Positions 51,521-60,028 of a stretch of 62,103 nucleotides of DNA are shown here, in pieces. The notes under the pieces are model-generated. The model searched no databases, had not been told where the DNA came from, and saw only the letters and a program-made list of their open reading frames with translations. The position numbers and the translations under genes were made by a program. The first letter of the stretch is position 1; each line of letters starts with the position of its first letter. The stretch comes from Opitutaceae bacterium (lineage in GTDB: Bacteria; Verrucomicrobiota; Verrucomicrobiia; Opitutales; Opitutaceae), in the NCBI GenBank assembly GCA_024711005.1, contig JANJTQ010000010.1:1-62103 (forward strand). Direction: 5' to 3'.

Positions 51521-53635
51521 ATGAACCCGAAACCCTCCGCAGCCTCCATTGTCGCTCGTGACAAACGCCTCCGTCGTCTGCGCAACCGCCGCAGGCTGAT
51601 TGTCGCCGGCTCCGTCGCGAGTCTGTTGTTGATCGGCTTCTTCGTTCTGCCCCCGATCATCCGTGCGCAGGCGGTCAAGCGGCTCTCGGCCGAGTTGAAC
51701 CGCGAGGTGACCATCGACAAAGTCCGCCTCAATCCCCTGGTGCTTTCGGTGACCGTCGAGGGTCTGCAGATCAAGGACCGCGACGGAGGCCCGTTCACCG
51801 GCTGGAGGCGGCTCTATGTGAATTTCGACTCGTTCTCGCTCTTCACCGGCGAATGGCGCTTCCAGGAAATTTCCCTCGATGGCTTTGCGCAGCGAGTGGC
51901 GATCGCGCCCGACGGCACATTCAATTTCGCCGATCTGATCCCTGCGCCCGCGGAGAAACCCACCGCGCCGGCGGAGCCCGCCTCCGAAAAAGCGCCGCGT
52001 CCGATTCGTATCGCCAGTTTATCGGTGACATCCGCCGCCCTGAGCTTTGCCGATGCCAGCCGCGGCGAGCCCTTTGCCACCGAAGTGGGGCCGCTGAGCT
52101 TTTCGCTTACAAACTTCCTTTCCGCCGGAGATCCGAAGGCGCCCTACGAATTCTCCGCCATCACCGAAGCCGGCGAAACCTTTGGCTGGAAGGGCACCGT
52201 GTCCGTCGATCCCGCCGTGCGCTCCGCGGGTGAATTCACCATCGGCAAGATCGCCCTCAAAAAATACGCGCCCTATTATGCGGATCTGATCAACGCCGAT
52301 CTCCTCGACGGCTCGCTCGATATCACCGCGCGGTACTCCATCAACCTCGATGAGAACGCGCGCGAACTCACCCTCACCGAGGGCGCGATCAAACTGTCCG
52401 GCCTGCAAGTCGCCGCGCGCGACACCACCACCCCAATCATCGATCTCCCCCTGTTTACGATCGATGGGCTTTCGGCCGACGGCTTGAAAATGTCCGCGAC
52501 CATCCGGCGCATCGCGCTTGAGGGCGGGCATCTCGCCGTTGTTCGCGAAGCCAATGGAACGATCAACCTGCTCAACCTCCTCAAAGCCCCTGCGTCATCC
52601 GCTTCCGTCGCGTCCACCCCCGCGCCGGCCGCCGACCCCGCGTCCACCCCAGCTCCGTCCGCTCCCTTGCCCGACGTGAAACTCGCAGAGTTCTCTCTCA
52701 CCGGTCTCGCGATCGATTTCGAAGATCGCACCCTGGCGAATCCGCCGAAAAACGGATTCCGTCGCCTCGATGTCACCGTGCGGGATCTTTCGCTGGCCGA
52801 GCCCGCCGCGCCCGTGGCCTTAAAACTGTTCGCGGAGACCCTCCCGGAAGGCACGATCACGGTCGAGGGCACGGCGGTGCGCGAACCGCTCGCCGCCGAT
52901 CTGGCGGTGAAAGTCGCCGCGCTTCCGCTCGCCGGCACGACGCCCTACGTCGAACCCCTGCTCAACATCCGCATCGCCGACGGTACGGTCTCGGTGGATG
53001 GCAATGCGCGCCTTGCCGGCCCGGTCGCCGGTTTCCAAGGCGACGTGGTCGTCGACAAATTCGCGACCGTGGACGGTGTGAAGGCGCAGGAGTTTGTGAA
53101 CTTCACCCGACTCGCGATTCGCGGCATCGACGCCAAGTCCGAGCCGCTGACCGCCGCAATTAAAGAGATTCGTCTCACCGATCCGGCGGCGAACATCGTG
53201 ATCAATGCCGACAAGACCACCAATTTGTCCGCCATTCTGCGAAGCGACAAACCTCCGGTCGCCGCTGGCGACCCGGCAGCATCGCCCTCGCCCTCCGACA
53301 AGGTTCCCGCCACCCCCGAACCCGTATGGTCGCTCGGCAAGTTTACGCTGACCAACGGCGCCGTCCTGCTCTCCGATCGTTCGATCAAACCATCGGTGCG
53401 TTTGGCGTTGGACCGCTTTTCGGGCACGGTCTCCGGCCTGTCCTCCGCCGACAAACAACGCGCCGACGTGGATATTCGCGGCAAGGTCAACGGCGGCGGC
53501 GAAGTCCGGATCACCGGAAAACTCGATGCAAAGGCCGCGACCCTGGCCCCCGGCGCGCTTAGCGAAGTGCTGGTCGATGTGAAGGGCGTGGATTTGTCTC
53601 CAATTTCTCCCTACATCGGCACCTACGCCGGATAG
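51521..53635 (+). CDS. DUF748/AsmA-like protein, N-terminal part up to an amber codon
   Basis: This frame codes for 704 residues: an N-terminal membrane anchor (RLIVAGSVASLLLIGFFVLP) and a long beta-rich periplasmic body of the DUF748/AsmA-like type (LSAELNREVTIDKVRLNPLV, repeated SLTGLAIDFED and GTVSGLSSADKQ motifs, Pro/Ala linkers). Such proteins span the periplasm and are linked with outer-membrane lipid homeostasis. The frame ends with VDLSPISPYIGTYAG then TAG. The family normally continues here, and the next 20 codons restore it in the same frame. The gene therefore looks split by one nonsense codon, or read through. Confidence 0.85.
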   Translation: MNPKPSAASIVARDKRLRRLRNRRRLIVAGSVASLLLIGFFVLPPIIRAQAVKRLSAELNREVTIDKVRLNPLVLSVTVEGLQIKDRDGGPFTGWRRLYVNFDSFSLFTGEWRFQEISLDGFAQRVAIAPDGTFNFADLIPAPAEKPTAPAEPASEKAPRPIRIASLSVTSAALSFADASRGEPFATEVGPLSFSLTNFLSAGDPKAPYEFSAITEAGETFGWKGTVSVDPAVRSAGEFTIGKIALKKYAPYYADLINADLLDGSLDITARYSINLDENARELTLTEGAIKLSGLQVAARDTTTPIIDLPLFTIDGLSADGLKMSATIRRIALEGGHLAVVREANGTINLLNLLKAPASSASVASTPAPAADPASTPAPSAPLPDVKLAEFSLTGLAIDFEDRTLANPPKNGFRRLDVTVRDLSLAEPAAPVALKLFAETLPEGTITVEGTAVREPLAADLAVKVAALPLAGTTPYVEPLLNIRIADGTVSVDGNARLAGPVAGFQGDVVVDKFATVDGVKAQEFVNFTRLAIRGIDAKSEPLTAAIKEIRLTDPAANIVINADKTTNLSAILRSDKPPVAAGDPAASPSPSDKVPATPEPVWSLGKFTLTNGAVLLSDRSIKPSVRLALDRFSGTVSGLSSADKQRADVDIRGKVNGGGEVRITGKLDAKAATLAPGALSEVLVDVKGVDLSPISPYIGTYAG

Positions 53636-53656
53636 GAACTGGCTCGCAGCGGCTTG

Positions 53657-54709
53657 ATGGTGGACGTGAAGGCCCGGCTCGGAGAACGCAAACTCGACAG
53701 CGAGAATGTCGTCACGCTCAAACAATTCACCCTCGGCGCGCCCACCAACAGTCCCGAGGCGACCAAGCTTCCCGTGCGCCTGGGCGTCGCCCTGTTAAAG
53801 GATACCGATGGCAACATCGTCATCGATCTTCCCGTGAAGGGCAGTCTGGATGATCCCGAGTTCCGCATTGGTCGTGTCGTGATGCGCGTGATCGTCAATT
53901 TGCTCGTGAAAGCCGCGACATCGCCATTCTCGCTTCTGGGCGCGGCCTTCGGCGGCGGCGGAGACGAACTCGCCTACCAGGACTTTTCCCCGGGGGCGTT
54001 GATTCCGCAGGAAGCCGAACTCAAGAAAATCGAAACCCTGCGCAAGGCGCTCAAGGGACGTCCCGCGCTTAATCTCGATATCACCGGCAGCTACGACGCC
54101 GAGGCCGACCTCGCCGCCGTGCGCGACCAGATCCTCGACAAGCAGGTGAAGTACCGCCGCTGGGAGGAACTGCGTGCCAAGAAAGTCGATACACCTCCCC
54201 CCGCCGAAGTCACGGTCACCCCCGAGGACGAAGCGCGTATCATCGGCCTCTTTATTGCCGAGCGCTACCCGGCGGGCACGCCCACCGTGGCGGCCGACGG
54301 CAGCGTGGCACCGCCGCCTCCTCCATCAATGGCGCCTGTGCCGCAGCCTCCGGCTCCGGAGAAGTCCGAGGGAATGGTTGTTCGCCGCAGTCATCGAGGC
54401 ACCATCCGATTCGTCCCGTCAGAGAAAGCCGAAGAGAAGCCGGAGGTACCGGTGGTGGTCGCGCCCGAGGCCGGCAAGGCCGGAGCCACACCCGAAGGCA
54501 CCCCGGCGCTCTCGCTCGACGAGGCTCGCCGGGCGCTGGCCGCCGGCATTCCGGTGAATGAGGACGACCTGCGTCAACTCGCCGCCGACCGTGCCCAACG
54601 CGTGCGCGATGCATTGCTTGAGGGTGGGGAGATTGAAGCCGAGCGGCTCTTCATCACTCCGCCTGCGCCCGAAGGCAAAGGCGCGAAGGTTTTCCTGCAA
54701 TTACGCTGA
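53657..54709 (+). CDS. DUF748/AsmA-like protein, C-terminal part after the amber codon
   Basis: This is the continuation of the previous frame in phase: about 350 residues with the most conserved part of DUF748. It holds KLPVRLGVALLKDTDGNIVI, DLPVKGSLDDPEFRIGRVVM, VNLLVKAATSPFSLLGAAFG and LDITGSYDAEADLAAVRDQI, then a Pro/Glu-rich linker and a helical end. The start given (ATG 53657) is only the first after the stop and need not be a real initiation site; no Shine-Dalgarno or signal sequence precedes it. Without read-through this part would be cytoplasmic and probably non-functional, so it may be a pseudogene fragment or reflect a sequence error at 53633-53635. Confidence 0.75.
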   Translation: MVDVKARLGERKLDSENVVTLKQFTLGAPTNSPEATKLPVRLGVALLKDTDGNIVIDLPVKGSLDDPEFRIGRVVMRVIVNLLVKAATSPFSLLGAAFGGGGDELAYQDFSPGALIPQEAELKKIETLRKALKGRPALNLDITGSYDAEADLAAVRDQILDKQVKYRRWEELRAKKVDTPPPAEVTVTPEDEARIIGLFIAERYPAGTPTVAADGSVAPPPPPSMAPVPQPPAPEKSEGMVVRRSHRGTIRFVPSEKAEEKPEVPVVVAPEAGKAGATPEGTPALSLDEARRALAAGIPVNEDDLRQLAADRAQRVRDALLEGGEIEAERLFITPPAPEGKGAKVFLQLR

Positions 54710-54717
54710 GTCGTCGA

Positions 54718-55419
54718 GTGAACACCGAACATCAACCCGTGGGCGTCACGTTGCCTGGATGGAAGCCGCCGCTGCGTCCGGTGCGGGAGACTTTGACCGG
54801 ACGATTTTGCCGGCTCGAACCCCTTGATCCGGCTGCCCATGCCGACGCGCTGTTTGCCGCCAACTCGGCCGACGCCGCCGGACGCATGTGGACCTATCTC
54901 ACCTACGGGCCCTTCGCGACGCGGGCGGATTATCATGCCTGGATGGAGCGCGTCTGTTGCGGTGACGATCCGCTTTTCTTTGCGATCGTCGATCTGAAGA
55001 CGGACCTGCCCGCGGGCGTCGCCGCTTATATGCGGATTGATCCCACGAATGGAGTGATCGAAGTCGGCCACCTGGCCTATGCGCCCGCGTTGCAACGGAC
55101 CGCCGCATCGACCGAGGCGATGTACCTGCTGATCGACCGCGTGTTCGCGCTGGGCTACCGTCGTTGCGAGTGGAAATGCGACACGTTGAACACGCCCTCG
55201 CGCGCGGCGGCGGAGCGTTTTGGTTTCACCCAAGAAGGCGTTTTCCGGCAGGCCCAGGTCACGAAAGGGCGCAATCGCGACACCGCGTGGTATTCAATTA
55301 TCGATACGGAGTGGCCCGCCCGCCGGACGGCGTTCAAGCGCTGGCTGTCGCCGGATAATTTCGACGAGACCGGACGTCAGCGGGCTTCGCTGACCTCGTT
55401 TGCCGGAGAGCGCGCATGA
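54718..55419 (+). CDS. GNAT family N-acetyltransferase (RimJ/RimL-like)
   Basis: This protein of 233 residues has the RimJ/RimL-type GNAT fold. It shows the opening TGRFCRLEPLDPAAHADALF, the strand with DLPAGVAAYMRIDPTNGVIE, the acetyl-CoA loop region (AYAPALQRTAASTEAMYLLI, replacing the classical Q-x-x-G-x-G/A) and the closing NTPSRAAAERFGFTQEGVF. Members acetylate protein N-termini, amino acids or antibiotics; the substrate is unknown. The start is GTG at 54718, 8 bp behind the DUF748 gene. Its stop overlaps the next ATG by 4 bp, so it is probably co-translated with the YkgJ-like gene. Confidence 0.9.
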   Translation: MNTEHQPVGVTLPGWKPPLRPVRETLTGRFCRLEPLDPAAHADALFAANSADAAGRMWTYLTYGPFATRADYHAWMERVCCGDDPLFFAIVDLKTDLPAGVAAYMRIDPTNGVIEVGHLAYAPALQRTAASTEAMYLLIDRVFALGYRRCEWKCDTLNTPSRAAAERFGFTQEGVFRQAQVTKGRNRDTAWYSIIDTEWPARRTAFKRWLSPDNFDETGRQRASLTSFAGERA

Positions 55420-55670
55420 ACTGTCGACCCGGTTGCGGCGCGTGTTGTATCGCGCCCTCGATTACGTCGCCGATTCCGGGCATGCCGAACGGGAAAAAAG
55501 CCGGTGAGCGGTGTGTGCAATTGTTGCCCAACCTGCGTTGCGCGATCTTCGGCAAGCCGGAGCGCCCGGCGTTCTGCGCGAGTCTGCGGCCGACCCAGGA
55601 GATGTGTGGCGCCGACACCTCCGGGGCGATGGCTTATCTTGAGGCGCTTGAACTCGCCACACGTCCGTGA
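55416..55670 (+). CDS. YkgJ-like cysteine cluster protein
   Basis: This small protein of 84 residues begins MNCRPGCGACCIAPSITSPI and keeps the spaced cysteines of YkgJ-type proteins (C3, C7, C10, C11, then in GERCVQLL, LRCAIFGK, FCASL and EMCGAD). These probably bind zinc or an iron-sulfur cluster. The family function is not established. It overlaps the GNAT gene by 4 bp and is followed after 19 bp by the zeta-like kinase gene. Confidence 0.88.
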   Translation: MNCRPGCGACCIAPSITSPIPGMPNGKKAGERCVQLLPNLRCAIFGKPERPAFCASLRPTQEMCGADTSGAMAYLEALELATRP

Positions 55671-55689
55671 CGCTGGCAACGTCGCCGCC

Positions 55690-56532
55690 ATGCCGAACCT
55701 CTTTGTGATCGCGGGCCCCAACGGTGCGGGCAAGACGACCTACGCGCGGCGTTTCCTCCCCGAGGAAATGCGCACGCGCGAATTCGTTAACGCCGACTTG
55801 ATCGCGGCGGGGTTGTCGCCCTTTGCGCCGGATCGGGCCGCCTTCGAGGCGGGGCGCATCATGTTAAGAAAACTGCGTGAACTCACAGCGCAGCGGGCGG
55901 ATTTCTCCTTCGAGACCACGCTCTCCGGCCGGGCCTATGCACCTTTGCTGCGTGAAATGCGCGCGGCGGGTTATCGAATTCGGATGGATTTCCTGTGGAT
56001 CCCTCAACTTGGTATTACACGTAAGCGTGTGCGGCAACGGGTCGCCAAGGGCGGACACGATATTCCTGAAGACGTACAGCAGCGGCGCTTTCACCTCGGT
56101 GTGCGTAACCTTGCGACACTTTATCGTCCGCTGCTCGATCATTGGCGGCTCTATGACAACACCCATGACCAGCCGTACTTGGTGGCCGAAGAAATGGACG
56201 GCAACCTGGCGTTGGCCGACGCCGCCAAGCTTGCGCTTATCGAGCAGGCGGCCAGCGTTTCCTTCATGACCGAAGCGCCGAAAGACAATCTGCTAGAAGA
56301 GTCGAAGGCGGTCACTCCCGAGGAGGAAACCCGCCGCTCGATGCGCGCGATGCGCAAGGCCTTCGCCGACGCGGTGCTGGAGAATCTGCGGTTCGGTCTG
56401 CCGATCATTCAGTATCGCAACGAGCAGATCGTCGAAGTGCCGGCCGAGGACCTCGCCCCGCTGGCCCGCCGCATTCTTGAAGCCAACGGCGAACCACTCC
56501 CCGAGGAAATCGCCGCCGGCCGGACGTTCTGA
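55690..56532 (+). CDS. Zeta toxin-like P-loop kinase/ATPase
   Basis: This protein of about 280 residues is in the COG4185/zeta-toxin-like family, P-loop kinases that in true zeta toxins phosphorylate UDP-N-acetylglucosamine. Walker A is GPNGAGKTTYARRFLP (residues 9-24). The substrate-binding part has FVNADLIAAGLSPFAPDRA, and the switch region is FSFETTLSGRAYAPLLREM. A C-terminal extension of about 90 residues (from EETRRSMRAMRKAFADAVL) is of unknown role. I see no epsilon-like antitoxin nearby, so a toxin role is doubtful. I chose the ATG at 55690, directly before the P-loop strand. Confidence 0.87.
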   Translation: MPNLFVIAGPNGAGKTTYARRFLPEEMRTREFVNADLIAAGLSPFAPDRAAFEAGRIMLRKLRELTAQRADFSFETTLSGRAYAPLLREMRAAGYRIRMDFLWIPQLGITRKRVRQRVAKGGHDIPEDVQQRRFHLGVRNLATLYRPLLDHWRLYDNTHDQPYLVAEEMDGNLALADAAKLALIEQAASVSFMTEAPKDNLLEESKAVTPEEETRRSMRAMRKAFADAVLENLRFGLPIIQYRNEQIVEVPAEDLAPLARRILEANGEPLPEEIAAGRTF

Positions 56533-56536
56533 AGTC

Positions 56537-56649
56537 GTGGCATGGGCATCCTGCCCGTGGATCGGAACTGAAGGAGCAAGACGTCTTTTCGTTCGCGAGA
56601 GCCCCGTTCACTTCAAGGCATCGGATCATGGCCAGGGTGGCCATGCCAC
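56537..56649. repeat. Dispersed GTGGCAYGGGC repeat, intergenic copy 2
   Basis: The stretch opens GTGGCATGGGCATCCTGCCC and closes GGCCAGGGTGGCCATGCCAC. The outer ends are complementary, and each end forms a small hairpin. It fills most of the 154-bp gap between the zeta-like gene and ettA. The middle (about 56560-56620) is unlike the other copies. Confidence 0.65.
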
Positions 56650-56686
56650 TTCTTGACCCCGCCCGCCGCACGGCTTCCATCCTCGG

Positions 56687-58375
56687 ATGGCCAAGCCTGA
56701 CGAACCGAAGATCATTTTCTCGATGATGCGCGTCTCGAAGAAGATCGAGCGCAAGGAAATCCTCCGCGACATCTCCCTGTCGTTTTACTACGGCGCGAAG
56801 ATCGGCGTTCTGGGCGCCAACGGATCCGGTAAATCGTCCCTCATGCGTATCCTTGCCGGGCGTGACACCGAGTTTGACGGCCACGTTCACTTTGAGCCCG
56901 GTTATCGGGTTGGGCTGCTCGAACAGGAGCCTCATCTGACGGCCGGCAAGACGGTTCGTGAATCCGTCGAGGAAGGCGTGAAACACCTCACCGATCTCAC
57001 CGCCGCCTACGATGCAACGTGGGACGAGCTGTCCGCCGCGAGTGACGACGCCGAGCGCGATGCAATCTCCGAGAAGCAGGCGCAACTTCAGGAGAAGATC
57101 GATCATCTCGGCGCATGGGACGTCTCGCCGCAGGTTGAGATGGCGATGGATGCGCTGCGTTGTCCGCCTTCCGACCAGGTGGTCGATCATCTCTCGGGCG
57201 GTGAGCGTCGGCGTATCGCGCTTGCGCGGCTGCTTCTTCAAAAGCCCGACATTCTGCTGCTCGACGAACCGACCAACCACCTCGATGCGGAGAGTGTCAA
57301 CTGGCTCGAACAACACCTCTCCCGCTACGAAGGCACGATCATCGCGGTGACGCACGACCGCTACTTTTTGGACAATGTCGCCAAGTGGATCCTCGAACTC
57401 GATCACGGCCATGGCATCCCTTGGAAGGGCAACTATTCCGGCTGGCTGGAGCAAAAGCAGGCGCGGGCATCCGTTGCGCAACGCACCGACGATCGCCGCC
57501 AGAAAGCGATGGCGCGCGAGTTGGAGTGGATCCGCTCCGGCGCGAAGGCGCGGCAGGCCAAGGGCCAGGCGCGCATCACCGCCTACGAGTCGATGCTCAA
57601 GGAGAACGTTGCGGAGAAAGAGCGTGAATTTGAAATCATCATCCCTGCGGGCCCGCGGCTTGGCTCGCTGGTGGTCGAGGCGCAGAACCTCGCCAAGAGT
57701 TATGGGGATCGGTTGCTGTTCGAGAACGTGAATTTCTCGCTGCCTCCGGGAGGCATTGTCGGCGTGATTGGTCCGAACGGCGCGGGCAAGACCACGATGT
57801 TCCGGCTGATCACGGGCGTGGAGCAACCTGACGCCGGCACGTTGCGCGTGGGTCCGACGGTGGAGGTGGCGCATGTCGACCAGTCGCGCGATTCGTTGCC
57901 CGACGCGCAGACGATCTACGAGGCGATCAGCGGCGGGGAGGAGATTCTAAAACTTGGCCCGCGCGAAGTGAATGCCCGCGCTTATTGCGCGCAGTTTGGT
58001 TTCACCGGTGCGGACCAGCAGAAAAAAGTCGGCGTGCTCTCCGGTGGCGAACGCAACCGCGTGCACCTTGCGCGTCTGCTCAAGAGTGGCGCCAACCTGA
58101 TCCTGCTCGACGAGCCGACCAACGATCTCGACGTAAACTCGATTCGCGCGCTGGAGGAAGGGTTGGAAACCTTCGCCGGCTGCGCGGTGGTGGTGTCGCA
58201 CGATCGCTGGTTCCTTGATCGCGTGGCGACGCACATTCTCGCATTCGAAGGCGACTCCCAGGTGCACTGGTTCAACGGAAACTACTCGGCTTACCTGGAG
58301 GATTTCCGTCGCCGCAAGGGCAAGGAAGCCGATCAACCGCACCGCATCAAATACCGTCCGCTTACGCGGCTTTAG
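56687..58375 (+). CDS. ettA: Energy-dependent translational throttle protein EttA (ABC-F)
   Basis: This soluble ABC-F ATPase of 562 residues binds the ribosomal E site and couples translation to the ATP/ADP ratio. It has two ABC domains. The first has Walker A LGANGSGKSSLMRIL, signature LSGGERRRIALARLLL and Walker B ILLLDEPTNHLDAESV. The second has GPNGAGKTTMFRLITG, LSGGERNRVHLARLLK and LILLDEPTNDLDVNSI. The EttA-type arm lies in the first domain (around LTAAYDATWDELSA), and the linker contains RSGAKARQAKGQARI. The last 14 bp overlap the end of the convergent membrane protein gene. Confidence 0.96.
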   Translation: MAKPDEPKIIFSMMRVSKKIERKEILRDISLSFYYGAKIGVLGANGSGKSSLMRILAGRDTEFDGHVHFEPGYRVGLLEQEPHLTAGKTVRESVEEGVKHLTDLTAAYDATWDELSAASDDAERDAISEKQAQLQEKIDHLGAWDVSPQVEMAMDALRCPPSDQVVDHLSGGERRRIALARLLLQKPDILLLDEPTNHLDAESVNWLEQHLSRYEGTIIAVTHDRYFLDNVAKWILELDHGHGIPWKGNYSGWLEQKQARASVAQRTDDRRQKAMARELEWIRSGAKARQAKGQARITAYESMLKENVAEKEREFEIIIPAGPRLGSLVVEAQNLAKSYGDRLLFENVNFSLPPGGIVGVIGPNGAGKTTMFRLITGVEQPDAGTLRVGPTVEVAHVDQSRDSLPDAQTIYEAISGGEEILKLGPREVNARAYCAQFGFTGADQQKKVGVLSGGERNRVHLARLLKSGANLILLDEPTNDLDVNSIRALEEGLETFAGCAVVVSHDRWFLDRVATHILAFEGDSQVHWFNGNYSAYLEDFRRRKGKEADQPHRIKYRPLTRL

Positions 58376-58919
58376 CCTGCGGCTGATGAACGGCAAGATC
58401 CTCGAACGGCGCGGCGGAATCGGATCGTGACCCGAATCGGAGCGAGTCGGCTTCCGCGAGCTCGATCATCTCTTGGCGGAGTTTTTCGGCGGCTTCTTCG
58501 GAGATTCCGTGAGTGAACTGGAGATTAAAACGAGCCTGAAGATACTCTTCGAACGTCACCCATGAGTCGTTGAGCTTCACCCGCCGGGTCCATGCGCAGA
58601 CGGTGACCAAGGTATCCAACTCTTTCTTCCAACGGATGAGCAACAAGGCGCCTGCTCCGCTCAGTACGCAGGCGGCGATCGCCATCACCGCCACGATGGT
58701 TTGGGAAAGTTCCGCCCGCTTCTCGGCAGCCGCGGAATCGGTGGCGAGTCCGGCGAGTTCGTGTTGTTCGAGTTCGGCCGCGGTTTGATGCAACGTCCGG
58801 GTGACATCGCGCGTGGCGACGGCCGAGATGACCGCGGTGCCGGTTGCCAACACAAAACCCGCAAGGAGGCTGAATACCACCATGGCTCGGGATCGAAGCA
58901 AAAGACGGAGGTTTTTCAT
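58362..58919 (-). CDS. Two-pass membrane protein of unknown function
   Basis: This protein of about 185 residues has two hydrophobic segments (VVFSLLAGFVLATGTAVISA near residues 13-33 and IVAVMAIAACVLSGAGALLL near 75-95) separated by a short helical loop. A cytoplasmic tail follows with WVTFEEYLQARFNLQFTHGI and an acidic, helical stretch. I do not recognise a family. The ATG at 58919 (MKNLRLLLRSR) is chosen; the longer frame to 59069 is Arg/Ser-rich and unlikely. Its stop region overlaps the end of ettA by 14 bp on the opposite strand. Confidence 0.7.
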   Translation of the reverse strand: MKNLRLLLRSRAMVVFSLLAGFVLATGTAVISAVATRDVTRTLHQTAAELEQHELAGLATDSAAAEKRAELSQTIVAVMAIAACVLSGAGALLLIRWKKELDTLVTVCAWTRRVKLNDSWVTFEEYLQARFNLQFTHGISEEAAEKLRQEMIELAEADSLRFGSRSDSAAPFEDLAVHQPQAKAA

Positions 58920-59164
58920 GTGGGGTGCGCTGCTCCGCAGACTATCCGGCGGGAGTGGCGCGTACGACCTCTGTGGTGTGCGTCTGGTTCGGACTAGGCC
59001 AACGCGAAGTGAGGCCTCTCGTTTTTTTAGGGCGGGACCGGATGAGGGGCCCGTAGAATTTCCCCCCATGGCTCGCTAGAATTCCCTGATCCCTGGCGAA
59101 CGAGATAAGGGTTAATGCAGGGCATCCTTCGTTTCTTCACTGGTAACCCTCTGGTGTTCGTCGC

Positions 59165-60028
59165 ATGTCGGCGACCGCCGCTCCAAAATCTTTACTTCCG
59201 GCGTTTCCGACCAACTCTGGGGCGATGTCCGAGTCGACGCCCGTCAATCCCGAGAATTCCGGTCTGGAGGTCACCACCTGGTTTGTGCGCAGCCGTAACG
59301 CGTTGTTCACCAAGGCTGATTTCAGCCAACTCTACGTCGACTATTACCTGCACCTCTCGGATCAGGCGATCAAGGTGACCCCGGAGCACGATGCGCTGTT
59401 TAAGCGCGCTCTTGCGGGGTATGTATTGCACGCGGTTTCGCGGCCTTGGAACGAGCTGACGGCGTGGACGATCAATTTTCAGCAGCCGCTCGTGAACCTG
59501 TTTCTTACCGGGGATAACGCCGATGGTTCGGTGACAGGGCGGGTGTTTGACGAGAACGTGAAGGAGCTGCCGTCCAACCTCTTTTTCGCCGACGTCGTGC
59601 GGGGCAAGCAGCCGAAGCGACGCAGTTCCGTGGAGTTCACGGGTGGGGATCCGCTGGGTGCGATCGAAACCTATTACCGTAAGAGCGAGCAGCGCCCGGC
59701 GCGCTTTTTCCAAACGGGAGAGGAGGAGTTCGCATTCGTCGCCGCCCATCCGGATTACGACGAAGCCTGGTTTGAGGCGCTGACGACGGAGCAGGTCGCG
59801 AACATGGCGGATCACGAGGAACTCGGGCAGTTGGAGAAACGCGTGTTTCGATGGCATTGCGGCTGCAACCAGCGACGCATGCTGGAAGTGCTTGCGCCGG
59901 TTTTTCGGCAGGATGCGGACGCGCTGTTTGAAGGTGACCCGAAGATCGAGATTCGCTGCCCGCGGTGCGCGGCGCGGCACGCGGTGACGCGCGAGGCATT
60001 GGAAGCGTTTGTGGCCAACGCAAAATGA
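59165..60028 (+). CDS. hslO: Hsp33-like redox-regulated chaperone
   Basis: This protein is up to 287 residues long. The C-terminus carries the Hsp33 redox switch: a CxC pair in RWHCGCNQRRMLEVL (about 233/235) and a CxxC pair in IRCPRCAARHAV (about 265/268), which bind zinc when reduced and release it on oxidation to activate the holdase. The N-terminal part (FVRSRNALFTKADFSQLYVD and on) is divergent from typical Hsp33, so the call rests mainly on the C-terminal domain. An ATG at 59225 is an alternative start. Its TGA overlaps the tcdA ATG by 4 bp. Confidence 0.8.
   Translation: MSATAAPKSLLPAFPTNSGAMSESTPVNPENSGLEVTTWFVRSRNALFTKADFSQLYVDYYLHLSDQAIKVTPEHDALFKRALAGYVLHAVSRPWNELTAWTINFQQPLVNLFLTGDNADGSVTGRVFDENVKELPSNLFFADVVRGKQPKRRSSVEFTGGDPLGAIETYYRKSEQRPARFFQTGEEEFAFVAAHPDYDEAWFEALTTEQVANMADHEELGQLEKRVFRWHCGCNQRRMLEVLAPVFRQDADALFEGDPKIEIRCPRCAARHAVTREALEAFVANAK

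Noticed and set aside
53620-53660. A frameshift splitting the DUF748 gene
   Set aside because: Both parts are in the same reading frame, so the break is a single stop codon rather than an insertion or deletion.
55690-56532. A complete epsilon/zeta toxin-antitoxin module
   Set aside because: No small helical antitoxin gene is adjacent, and the upstream small gene is a YkgJ-like cysteine cluster protein.
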